Part shown: positions 1-4,846 of the stretch, piece after piece
Layout of the letters: every line of letters starts with the position of its first letter
Numbering within the stretch: the first letter of the stretch is position 1
Source of the DNA: a bacterium
GTDB lineage: Bacteria; Patescibacteriota; Gracilibacteria; JAUYGZ01; DAOVYC01
Length of the DNA stretch: 6,160 nucleotides
Reading direction: 5' to 3'
NCBI GenBank assembly: GCA_030635805.1
Contig: DAOVYC010000041.1
Coordinates: 1-6,160 of the forward strand
Notes under the pieces: generated by a model
The model's database searches: none
The model's input: only the letters and a program-made list of their open reading frames with translations
What the model was told of the DNA's origin: nothing
Position numbers and translations under genes: made by a program

Positions 1-107
1 AAAACGCCACCACCGTAATCCCCGGGGTAATTGACAGCATCTGATCCCACATCCCTTTGGCATACAGTTCGTGCACTCCGCGGAACCGGCCGGCCCGCCC
101 CCCCAAC
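1..107. other. GC-rich segment beyond the S7 stop; possible junction with unrelated DNA
   Basis: This stretch should hold the last 25-30 codons of rpsG, but none of the three minus-strand frames gives the expected basic S7 ending. Positions 61-104 are extremely GC-rich (33 of 44 bases), unlike the rest of the window, and include a run of seven C at 98-104. All three minus-strand frames are free of stops. The frame out of phase with S7 gives the most protein-like peptide, including MLSITPGITVVAF, which faintly resembles the PGIT segment of bacterial sugar transferases. That resemblance is weak. An assembly chimera at a contig end or a real rearrangement would both fit; the sequence alone does not decide. 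Confidence 0.45.
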
Positions 108-491
108 TCAACCCATTCCCTCCGCCGCCTCAATAAATTCGTCGGCCAGTCTTTTTGACAAAGCGGAACCCTTCTTCCCTTTCGCCGCTCCCAATAACCA
201 TCTATAAGCAAGACTTACCTGGCGCTTTGGAGTAACCTCTATGGGAATCTGATAAACAGACCCACCAATTCTTTTCGCCCGTACCTCCAAAAGGGGAGTA
301 ACATTACTTATCGCTCGTTGAAAAGTTTGATGCGGATCTTTATACCCGCGCTTTATAACAATTTCGAAACAATCTTTCATCATTTTTCGAGCACCGCTCT
401 TTTTCCCGTGAAGCATCACATAATTAATAAACCTCTCAACATCCGGTTGAGAATTTTCCGGGACATGCGGCGGGGATTGTTTTCTAGCCAT
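108..491 (-). CDS. rpsG: 30S ribosomal protein S7, C-terminally truncated
   Basis: S7 binds the 3' major domain of 16S rRNA, nucleates assembly of the small-subunit head and lines the E site. The 127-residue product has the family core: FINYVMLHGKK (21-31), the EVRAKRIGGSVYQIPIEV block (69-86), which matches the RRVGG-YQVPVEV signature, and the helix ending EAAEG (121-125). Bacterial S7 is usually about 156 residues. Here the basic C-terminal helix (typically AVKKRE..HRMAEANKAFAHYRW) is absent, because TGA follows EGMG and no frameshift recovers it. TGA is also the only stop of its kind among genes in the window. The N-terminus is a few residues shorter than usual. ATG at 491 lies 29 bp after rpsL, with only a weak GAG upstream, so the pair is probably co-transcribed. 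The S7 identity is secure; whether the truncation is biological is doubtful. Confidence 0.9.
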   Translation of the reverse strand: MARKQSPPHVPENSQPDVERFINYVMLHGKKSGARKMMKDCFEIVIKRGYKDPHQTFQRAISNVTPLLEVRAKRIGGSVYQIPIEVTPKRQVSLAYRWLLGAAKGKKGSALSKRLADEFIEAAEGMG

Positions 492-520
492 ATTTACTCG
501 TAATTACTAATTTGTAATTT

Positions 521-940
521 TTAAGATGAATTCTTTTTAGTTCCATACAAAGAACGTCCTCTTTTTCTGCCCTTAACTCCTTCACAGTCATACATACCAC
601 GGACAATATGATAACGCACACCGGGAAGATCTTTTACTCTTCCTCCGCGGATAGCTACAATCGAATGCTCCTGGAGATTGTGTCCTTCGCCGCCAATATA
701 AGCGATCACCTCAACATCGTTAGTCAAACGGACTTTGGCAATTTTACGTAGAGCGGAATTCGGTTTCTTTGGCGTAGCTGTGGTTACTTTTGTACACACC
801 CCTCGCTTTAAAGCACAACCACCCGGAAGATCCACATCTTTATTCTTCAGTGTATTGAAAAACTTCTGCAACGCAGGCACCTTGGATTTTTTCAAAGGAG
901 CTTTGCGTGGTTTTCGGACTAATTGGTTGATTGTAGGCAT
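521..940 (-). CDS. rpsL: 30S ribosomal protein S12
   Basis: S12 sits at the decoding centre of the 30S subunit and takes part in tRNA selection. The protein is 139 residues from ATG at 940, giving the canonical start [13 protein letters not shown]; the open frame extends 26 codons further upstream, but that extension has no S12 similarity. Signature blocks are [11 protein letters not shown] (56-66), [11 protein letters not shown] (83-93) and [14 protein letters not shown] (98-111). The lysines (PKKPNSA, VKDLPG) where streptomycin-resistance changes are known are wild type, and the Asp in KDLPG that RimO methylthiolates in some bacteria is present. Residues about 25-43 form an extra segment relative to E. 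coli S12, in the place where Gram-positive S12 proteins carry a similar insertion. It ends in TAA 29 bp before rpsG. No clear Shine-Dalgarno sequence precedes the ATG. Confidence 0.96.
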   Translation of the reverse strand: MPTINQLVRKPRKAPLKKSKVPALQKFFNTLKNKDVDLPGGCALKRGVCTKVTTATPKKPNSALRKIAKVRLTNDVEVIAYIGGEGHNLQEHSIVAIRGGRVKDLPGVRYHIVRGMYDCEGVKGRKRGRSLYGTKKNSS

Positions 941-972
941 GAGTAGTAGCGAGTAAAGCGTTCCGGAGTGAA

Positions 973-999
973 GTGACTGTGAGCTTGTCGAGCAGTCAC
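973..999 (-). repeat. Hairpin in the rpsL leader with a palindromic-repeat core
   Basis: GTGACTG (973-979) and CAGTCAC (993-999) form a perfect 7-bp stem around a 13-nt loop. The loop contains TGAGCTTGTCGAG, which resembles the TGAGC-N-GTCGAAG units found after grpE at 3717-3733 and 3803-3817. It lies 33 nt upstream of the rpsL start, inside the predicted leader RNA. There is no T-run, so it is not an ordinary terminator. It may be a dispersed palindromic repeat that landed there, or a leader structure affecting rpsL expression. Confidence 0.45.
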
Positions 1000-1023
1000 A
1001 AAGCGCAGGATGTCGCAAAGAAA

Positions 1024-1054
1024 TTTATATTGGAGCCAAGGACTGAACTATCAA
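1024..1054 (-). promoter_or_regulatory. Candidate promoter of rpsL-rpsG
   Basis: Read on the minus strand, TTGATA (1054-1049, 5 of 6 to the -35 consensus) is followed after 19 bp by TATAAA (1029-1024, 5 of 6 to the -10 consensus). The spacer is 2 bp longer than ideal. Transcription would start near 1016 and give a leader of about 75 nt containing the 973-999 hairpin. The call rests on consensus matching only. Confidence 0.35.
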
Positions 1055-1229
1055 ACAATATTAATTTCTTGGAGACAAGCTTTGCCCTATTGAACGCGGT
1101 AGTGAACAAAACAAACGCTCATCTAATTAGAGCAGGAGTATTTTACTGTAATTTATGCCTAATGCAAGCAGAAAACAATCATAAAAGAGGGTAGGGATGG
1201 TAAGGAGCGTGACGAGCGTAGCGAAATAT

Positions 1230-1274
1230 CTACAATCCTTACGCTCTTTACACTCTTTACGCTCCCTACACTCC
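1230..1274 (-). repeat. 9-bp tandem repeat with serial stop codons at the purN 3' end
   Basis: On the minus strand, five consecutive 9-bp units fit RGA-NYG-TAR: GGAGTGTAG (the last three purN codons), GGAGCGTAA, AGAGTGTAA, AGAGCGTAA and GGATTGTAG. Because the unit is three codons long, every unit ends in a stop codon in the purN frame, so readthrough of the purN TAG would hit TAA 9, 18 and 27 nt later and then another TAG. The units alternate GTG and GCG in the middle codon. This looks like slippage or duplication of the terminal codons rather than a separate element. Confidence 0.8.
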
Positions 1275-1838
1275 TCCTTGAATTTTCCGTATCACCTCCG
1301 GGTATGCCTTTCCTTCTAATTCCTGTACCCGTTTTTTTAAGCTTTCCGGCGTATCATCGGGCAAGACCGGCATTGATTCCTGCATCAGAACCGGTCCCGC
1401 ATCCAACTCTTCTACCACATAATGAATAGTCATTCCCGTTTCTTTCTCCTTGTTTTTCAGCACTTCCGTGTGCACATCCAAATCCATTCCGGGATATTTT
1501 GGCAGCAGTGAAGGGTGTACATTAATAATCTTATTTTCAAATTTTTTCACAAATTCGGCCGACAGAATCCTCATCCACCCCACCAAACAAATCAAATCAA
1601 TCCCGTTTTTTTCACAAATTTTTGCCACTTCCTTATCATATTCTTCTCGGATTTTGTCTTTCGGGTCCACAAAAATAACAGGGATATTATGCTTTTTCGC
1701 CTTTTCCACCGCCCCACAATTCTCCTTATCCACCAACAAAAATTTTAAATTTATCCCGGGCAACTTCCCCGCTTCCAGTTCGTCAATAATAGCCTGAAAA
1801 TCTGTCCCCCGCGTTGATGCAAATACGGCAATATTCAT
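1266..1838 (-). CDS. purN: Phosphoribosylglycinamide formyltransferase (PurN)
   Basis: PurN transfers the formyl group of 10-formyl-tetrahydrofolate to GAR, the third step of de novo purine synthesis, in the cytoplasm. The 190-residue product is normal in length. It begins MNIAVFASTRGTDFQAI (nucleotide-fold P-loop-like region; most homologues read SGxGSNxQ here), then has LVGWMRILS (85-93) and the catalytic block INVHPSLLPKYPG (105-117) with Asn106 and His108. GMTIHYVVEELDAGPV (135-150) carries the catalytic Asp at 146. The family's general fold and active site therefore look intact. The ATG at 1838 has no Shine-Dalgarno; a TAAAAT box 6 nt upstream suggests a very short leader. No other purine gene lies nearby. 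A related formyltransferase acting on another substrate is possible, but the PGM/EELDAGP context favours PurN. Confidence 0.9.
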   Translation of the reverse strand: MNIAVFASTRGTDFQAIIDELEAGKLPGINLKFLLVDKENCGAVEKAKKHNIPVIFVDPKDKIREEYDKEVAKICEKNGIDLICLVGWMRILSAEFVKKFENKIINVHPSLLPKYPGMDLDVHTEVLKNKEKETGMTIHYVVEELDAGPVLMQESMPVLPDDTPESLKKRVQELEGKAYPEVIRKIQGGV

Positions 1839-1844
1839 TTTGAT

Positions 1845-1873
1845 ATTTTAAGCACGAGAAGATTACACATAAA
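1845..1873 (-). promoter_or_regulatory. Possible purN promoter giving a leaderless or near-leaderless mRNA
   Basis: On the minus strand, TAAAAT (1850-1845) ends 6 nt before the purN ATG, and a weak -35 candidate, TTTATG, lies 17 bp upstream (1873-1868). Spacing of the -10 box to the ATG fits initiation at or next to the start codon, in line with the missing Shine-Dalgarno. The -35 match is only 3 of 6, so the call is tentative. Confidence 0.22.
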
Positions 1874-1936
1874 ACATGAAACTTGAAACTTAAAACATGA
1901 ATTTTATAATTTTGAATCTTGTAATTTTGTAATTTT
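1870..1936. repeat. AT-rich word repeats between purN and the hrcA cluster
   Basis: Several short words recur: TAAAACATGAA at 1870-1880 and 1891-1901, GAAACTT in tandem at 1878-1891, and GTAATTTT in tandem at 1921-1936. The 15-mer TTTGAATCTTGTAAT (1911-1925) occurs again exactly at 4910-4924, between the antiporter gene and fusA. No coding potential is seen. Confidence 0.7.
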
Positions 1937-1951
1937 ATCGCCCATTGTTTA

Positions 1952-1979
1952 TTGCTTTCCCGGCAGTTTTTAGTATAAT
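1952..1979 (+). promoter_or_regulatory. Candidate promoter of the small-protein/hrcA/grpE cluster
   Basis: A perfect TATAAT (1974-1979) is preceded, after 16 bp, by TTGCTT (1952-1957, TTG conserved). Transcription would start near 1986, about 22 nt before the ATG at 2008. The -10 box is flanked by a 6-bp inverted repeat, GTTTTT (1966-1971) and AAAAAC (1989-1994). No HrcA operator (CIRCE) is visible here. Confidence 0.5.
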
Positions 1980-2007
1980 ATTCGTGTCAAAAACATAGCG
2001 AATTATC

Positions 2008-2325
2008 ATGTTTTATCTCAACCTGAAAGAGATCGTAAAACACATTGAAAAGACAGTTTCTTGCGCAGGCTGTTCAGAAAAATTCCTGGGCGATAAACTG
2101 GAGATTCTTTGTATTCACGGATCAAGAGTAGCCGTTATTGGTTATTGTGAAAAATGTGGAGCCACCACTACAATTATTATCTCGGAAGAGACACCAAAGG
2201 CGAGAAGTATTACTATAAAAAAGAGATTAAAACCAACGAAGGGGAAAATAGAAATGAACGATATTTTAGATATAAAAACCTACTTAAATAGTTTTCAGGG
2301 GAATTTTAAAGATCTCCTAAAGTAA
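2008..2325 (+). CDS. Small cysteine-pair (zinc-ribbon-like) protein of unknown function
   Basis: I do not recognise a named family. The 105-residue product has two CxxC knuckles, CAGC (19-22) and CEKC (47-50), 24 residues apart, the spacing expected of a single zinc ribbon; a fifth Cys lies at 35. A short helix-like N-terminus precedes the ribbon. A basic linker (KKRLKPTKGK, 71-80) leads to a C-terminal segment, NDILDIKTYLNSFQGNFKDL (84-103), that looks like an amphipathic helix. No signal peptide or membrane segment is evident. The gene follows a good TATAAT promoter, has no clear Shine-Dalgarno, and its TAA is immediately followed by the hrcA GTG, so the two are very likely translated from one mRNA. 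A nucleic-acid-binding or protein-binding accessory role is possible, but this is inference. Confidence 0.8.
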   Translation: MFYLNLKEIVKHIEKTVSCAGCSEKFLGDKLEILCIHGSRVAVIGYCEKCGATTTIIISEETPKARSITIKKRLKPTKGKIEMNDILDIKTYLNSFQGNFKDLLK

Positions 2326-3039
2326 GTGATAATGAAAGACCGCAAACTCCATGTTCTGCTGGCTATAACAGAAAGCTTTATCCAGTCCGCTTCACCTGTC
2401 GGATCGAAGTATATAATTGGCAGACACAGTTTCAACGTGTCTCCGGCAACCATTCGTAATGAAATGGCCGAGCTGGAAGAAGAGGGGTACATTTCTCAGC
2501 CTCACACTTCCGCCGGGCGTATCCCAACCGATAAAGGCTACAGATTTCTTTTCGACACTTTCCAAAACGGAAGAATAGAACAGGAAAAAGCGGAAGAAGA
2601 ATTTCACAAACACTACACCATTCATCTTCGGGAAAAAACCCGTGAAAAACTTTTTGACGCCGTTTCTCTTCTGGCACAGGTTACAGGTGATGTTAGTTTT
2701 GCCACCCTTCCGAACAACCAGCAAACCATTTATTTGGGCATTGCCAACGTTCTTAAAAAACCGGAATTTTATGCCAATCCCGCCATAGCCTCACAAGTTG
2801 TAGAAGTTTTGGAAAAAGACTTTGTCAGTCTTCTTAACAAAATCGACACCCGGGACGATATCAACGTGTTTATCGGTGAAGAAAATATTATTAATCAGTT
2901 CCAGAGCTGTACTCTCATGGTGGCCAAATATCAGGTAAATGATTACCACGGGTATTTTGGTGTTCTTGGGCCTACCCGCTTGCGATACGCCTACAACTAC
3001 ACGGCTATCAAGTGTGTCCGGAAAGTGCTAGAGTCCTAA
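2326..3039 (+). CDS. hrcA: Heat-inducible transcription repressor HrcA, short form
   Basis: HrcA represses heat-shock chaperone operons by binding the CIRCE operator and is stabilised by GroEL in well-studied bacteria. The N-terminal winged helix is classic: [11 protein letters not shown] (21-31), [20 protein letters not shown] (37-56) and [16 protein letters not shown] (58-73). The C-terminus has the family motif [16 protein letters not shown] (209-224), preceded by [12 protein letters not shown] and the block ANVLKKPEF. At 237 residues it is about 100 shorter than the usual near-340. The missing part lies between [10 protein letters not shown] and [14 protein letters not shown], where most of the GAF-like middle domain would be. 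GTG at 2326 directly abuts the upstream stop; ATG at 2332 is the alternative start, and neither has a convincing Shine-Dalgarno. grpE follows 111 bp downstream. Identity is confident; loss of the middle domain may change dimerisation or the chaperone response. Confidence 0.93.
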   Translation: MIMKDRKLHVLLAITESFIQSASPVGSKYIIGRHSFNVSPATIRNEMAELEEEGYISQPHTSAGRIPTDKGYRFLFDTFQNGRIEQEKAEEEFHKHYTIHLREKTREKLFDAVSLLAQVTGDVSFATLPNNQQTIYLGIANVLKKPEFYANPAIASQVVEVLEKDFVSLLNKIDTRDDINVFIGEENIINQFQSCTLMVAKYQVNDYHGYFGVLGPTRLRYAYNYTAIKCVRKVLES

Positions 3040-3047
3040 CAGGCAAG

Positions 3048-3070
3048 AACACATTCGTGTTTATTTGTTT
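3048..3070 (+). terminator. Weak terminator-like hairpin after hrcA
   Basis: AACAC (3048-3052) pairs with GTGTT (3057-3061) across a 4-nt loop and is followed by the T-rich tract TATTTGTTT (3062-3070). The 5-bp stem is AT-rich, so it would at most attenuate transcription into grpE. Confidence 0.3.
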
Positions 3071-3095
3071 AATTCGCTCAATGAAGACCCTGCGA

Positions 3096-3111
3096 TCCCG
3101 GCTTGTCGGGA
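3096..3111 (+). other. Short hairpin in the hrcA-grpE spacer
   Basis: TCCCG (3096-3100) and CGGGA (3107-3111) form a 5-bp stem around GCTTGT. The core CGGCTTGTCGGG resembles the other GCTTGTCG repeat cores in the window. It lies 39 nt upstream of the grpE start; no T-run follows, so a leader structure or degenerate repeat is more likely than a terminator. Confidence 0.35.
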
Positions 3112-3137
3112 GAACAGTTGGTCAAATTAGTCCTCGT

Positions 3138-3142
3138 AAGGA
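3138..3142 (+). promoter_or_regulatory. Ribosome binding site of grpE (decides the start)
   Basis: AAGGA lies 8 nt before GTG at 3151 and 17 nt before ATG at 3160, which favours the GTG start. It is one of the few clear Shine-Dalgarno sites in the window. Confidence 0.6.
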
Positions 3143-3150
3143 TTTAATTC

Positions 3151-3687
3151 GTGTCCCATATGAAAAAAGATGATGACCTTCAAAAAAAGATTAAAGATCT
3201 GAAGGAAAAAGAAAACAAGAAAAAGAAGATGGCCAGCAAAAAGCTCAAGGAACTTGAGCTTCTCCAAAAAGAAAATGAAGAACTTAAAAATCAACTTCTC
3301 CGCGCCTCCGCCGAAATGCAAAATTTTCGCAGACGAACAGAAGAAGAAAAAGGCGGAGTTATTGAATTTGTCACCGGTCAAATTATTACTGAAATTCTTC
3401 CCGTGATTGATAACTTCGATCGCTCCTTCGATCATCTTCCCGAAAATCTTCAGGACGAAGAATGGACCAAAGGCATCGCCCACATTCTGGATCAATGCCA
3501 CGAACTTCTCGGTAAATATAATGTTACCGAAATGCAGGTTAAACCGGGTGATTCACTCGATCCCAAGCTTCATGAGGTAATGATGCCGGGCGAAGGTAGC
3601 CCCGGTGAAATTATCGAAATCCTCCGGAAAGGCTATCTGATCGATGATCGCGTTCTCCGCACCGCCAAGGTCAGAGCGGCTGTTTAA
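3151..3687 (+). CDS. grpE: Nucleotide exchange factor GrpE
   Basis: GrpE is the cytoplasmic co-chaperone that releases ADP from DnaK. The 178-residue product shows the family architecture. A highly charged Lys/Glu N-terminus and long coiled-coil helix (about 5-70) contains LLRASAEMQNFRRRTEEEK, matching the conserved AExxNFRRRTxxE region. The four-helix region includes ILPVIDNFDRS. The C-terminal beta domain (about 130-178) includes KPGDSLDPKLHEVM and RKGYLIDDRVLRTAKVRAAV, where the family usually has GY-ln-RVLRPA-V-V. The AAGGA site supports the GTG start (MSHMKK). It probably shares a transcript with hrcA. dnaK and dnaJ are not in the window, since the next gene is convergent and unrelated. 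The last eight codons, including the stop, recur 69 bp downstream with only synonymous changes. Confidence 0.95.
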   Translation: MSHMKKDDDLQKKIKDLKEKENKKKKMASKKLKELELLQKENEELKNQLLRASAEMQNFRRRTEEEKGGVIEFVTGQIITEILPVIDNFDRSFDHLPENLQDEEWTKGIAHILDQCHELLGKYNVTEMQVKPGDSLDPKLHEVMMPGEGSPGEIIEILRKGYLIDDRVLRTAKVRAAV

Positions 3688-3714
3688 CTCATTTGCTCGT
3701 AACTTACCGCAGAT

Positions 3715-3733
3715 CCTGAGCGTAGTCGAAGGG
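3715..3733. repeat. REP-like palindromic repeat unit after grpE
   Basis: CCTGAGCGTAGTCGAAGGG follows the CCTGAGC-N-GTCGAAGG pattern that I recall as a widespread dispersed intergenic repeat in bacteria; this is from memory and unchecked. Related units lie at 3786-3801 and 3803-3817, and in the rpsL leader at 980-992. It abuts the duplicated grpE tail. Confidence 0.55.
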
Positions 3734-3756
3734 CTAAAGTCAGAGCCGCCGTTTAA
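3733..3756 (+). repeat. Second, synonymous copy of the grpE 3' end
   Basis: These 24 bases encode AKVRAAV plus TAA, exactly the last eight codons of grpE (3664-3687), and lie 69 bp downstream in the same phase. Twenty of 24 bases match, and all four differences are third-position synonymous changes: GCC/GCT, AAG/AAA, GCG/GCC and GCT/GCC. A TAA also lies between the copies, so the tail is not read as a GrpE extension. Conservation of the amino acids suggests both copies descend from functional grpE ends, for example through recombination with a related allele, rather than a recent local duplication. Confidence 0.75.
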
Positions 3757-3823
3757 GCGTCTCCCGTTAGGCCCTGTCATCGACTCTGAGCCTAGCCGAA
3801 GAGAGCCTGTCGAAGGGAGGCGT
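3757..3823. repeat. Compound inverted repeat with two REP-like units between grpE and the antiporter gene
   Basis: The outer arms GCGTCTCCC (3757-3765) and GGGAGGCGT (3815-3823) pair over 9 bp with two G-T pairs. Inside, TAGGC (3768-3772) and GCCTA (3790-3794) form a second stem, and two REP-like units lie in tandem: CTGAGCCTAGCCGAAG (3786-3801) and GAGCCTGTCGAAGGG (3803-3817). It sits between convergent genes and could act as a bidirectional barrier to transcription, but there is no T-run. Confidence 0.6.
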
Positions 3824-3841
3824 CCCAAGTATCCCAAGTAT
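3824..3841. repeat. 9-bp direct tandem repeat beside the antiporter stop
   Basis: CCCAAGTAT occurs twice in tandem and is followed by a partial third copy (CCCA, 3842-3845). It ends 10 bp from the antiporter stop codon at 3852. Confidence 0.75.
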
Positions 3842-3851
3842 CCCATGGTTC

Positions 3852-4814
3852 TTATCCCGCTACCTCCAAAAACAATTTCACGATCACAAAGAAAGGGTAA
3901 GCCAATATTAAAATTAGCGCTTCCCATTTTTCCAGTTTCAATTTTCTCCGGAAGAAGAAGAAGGCGACCAGTGAGGCCACAAACCAAAAAGGTATATAAT
4001 ACCAAAGAATACTATCGTCAATTTTGTAGGTAGATATTGCCGCCCCTATCCCCAGGGCCAAGAGGGGGTTAGTGATATTACTCCCCACCAAAGTTCCCAA
4101 TGAAAGACCGGAAGATTTTTTAATCAACGCTGTTACCGCCGTCGTAAGCTCCGGCAAGGCTGTTGCCACCCCTATTATCAAGGCGCCAATCAGCGACCCG
4201 GCAATGTGAAAATAATCCGCGAAAAAGACGGCGCTGTCCAAGGTCAACTTGGCACAAGCGACAAGAAGAAAAAGCCCCGCTACCATCTTAAAAATATCCC
4301 AGGAATAAGATGCATGATTATGATTCTTCATCTTGTCTTTCAGATTCTCCTGCGATCCCAGGCGGACCAGATAAAGAAGGTAAAGAATTATCAACACTAC
4401 CGCCTCCAGACGAGTTACCATCGAATCCAAACAAAAAAACCAGAGAATCAATATTCCCATCAACATAAAAACATAGTCCTGACGCATAAATCGTTTAGTC
4501 GCATGGATTGTGGATACCAGACCCGCAATTCCCGCAATCAAAGTTATCTGGATTATATTCGACCCAATATTTGTTCCTACCGCTATTCCGGAAATCGTCA
4601 AAATATTCGCCGGTTCTCTCAGAATCCGCAAAGCACTTACTATATGTGTAAAAATCTCCGGCAACGATGTCCCGATACTCAAAATCGTCAAACCGATAAA
4701 AAATTCCGAAATTCCCAGTTTCTTAGCTACAGATTTGCTTCCATTTACCGTTATCTTCGCGCCGGACAAAATCCCGGCAATTCCCACCAATCCAAGAATC
4801 AAGAAATAAAACAT
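3852..4814 (-). CDS. Sodium/calcium (or other cation) antiporter of the CaCA superfamily, YrbG-like
   Basis: This is an integral membrane exchanger predicted to move Ca2+ or a related cation against Na+, K+ or H+. The 320 residues match the prokaryotic length and carry both inverted alpha repeats. Alpha-1 has IGLTILSIGTSLPE (40-53) and GTNIGSN (80-86); alpha-2 has IGALIIGVATALPE (209-222) and GTLVGSN (240-246). The ion-coordinating glutamates (53 and 222) and asparagines are present. About ten hydrophobic segments are visible, with a hydrophilic, His-containing loop at about 153-170 separating the halves. The second repeat reads ATALPE instead of the common GTSLPE, a mild variation. ATG at 4814 lacks a Shine-Dalgarno, and an AT-rich stretch lies just upstream. 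The gene is convergent with grpE and follows fusA by 132 bp on the same strand. Ion specificity cannot be read from the sequence. Confidence 0.93.
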   Translation of the reverse strand: MFYFLILGLVGIAGILSGAKITVNGSKSVAKKLGISEFFIGLTILSIGTSLPEIFTHIVSALRILREPANILTISGIAVGTNIGSNIIQITLIAGIAGLVSTIHATKRFMRQDYVFMLMGILILWFFCLDSMVTRLEAVVLIILYLLYLVRLGSQENLKDKMKNHNHASYSWDIFKMVAGLFLLVACAKLTLDSAVFFADYFHIAGSLIGALIIGVATALPELTTAVTALIKKSSGLSLGTLVGSNITNPLLALGIGAAISTYKIDDSILWYYIPFWFVASLVAFFFFRRKLKLEKWEALILILAYPFFVIVKLFLEVAG

Positions 4815-4846
4815 GAAAACTATTTATTAAAAATTCAAAATTATTC

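Larger units (their letters stand above)
941..1265. other. Gene-free region between purN and rpsL
   Basis: This is the rpsL leader and upstream region. It holds a candidate rpsL promoter (1024-1054), a leader hairpin (973-999), and at its right edge four 9-bp repeat units that continue the end of purN. A short inverted repeat, GTAAGGA (1200-1206) with TCCTTAC (1236-1242), could form a weak structure downstream of purN, but no T-run follows it. A 73-codon plus-strand frame (973-1194, GTG start) resembles no family I recognise and reads through the hairpin, so it is not called as a gene. I see nothing else in 1060-1195. Confidence 0.6.

Noticed and set aside
98..104. Simple sequencing indel in the seven-C run as the cause of the S7 truncation
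   Set aside because: The TGA stop comes before the run, and none of the three frames after it encodes the S7 C-terminal helix.
108..120. Alternative genetic code with TGA read as glycine, as in Gracilibacteria, to extend S7
   Set aside because: Reading through TGA gives a Gly/Arg/Pro-rich peptide unlike any S7 end, and no other gene in the window needs an in-frame TGA.
941..1018. 26-residue N-terminal extension of S12
   Set aside because: S12 proteins begin at MPTINQ. The upstream residues read through the leader hairpin and have no ribosomal-protein character.
973..1194. A 73-codon plus-strand frame (GTG start, GGAG 4 nt upstream) in the rpsL-purN gap
   Set aside because: No recognisable family or composition supports it. 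Its 5' end is the leader hairpin and it runs antisense to the likely rpsL promoter, so it is probably a chance frame.
1966..1994. GTTTTT/AAAAAC inverted repeat around the -10 box as a repressor operator
   Set aside because: The arms are short homopolymer-like runs that are common in AT-rich spacers. It is noted in the promoter entry but is too weak to call an operator.
3027..3045. GTGCTAGAGTCCTAAC at the end of hrcA as a CIRCE half-site pair
   Set aside because: It lacks the second arm at the 9-bp spacing and lies within the hrcA coding end.
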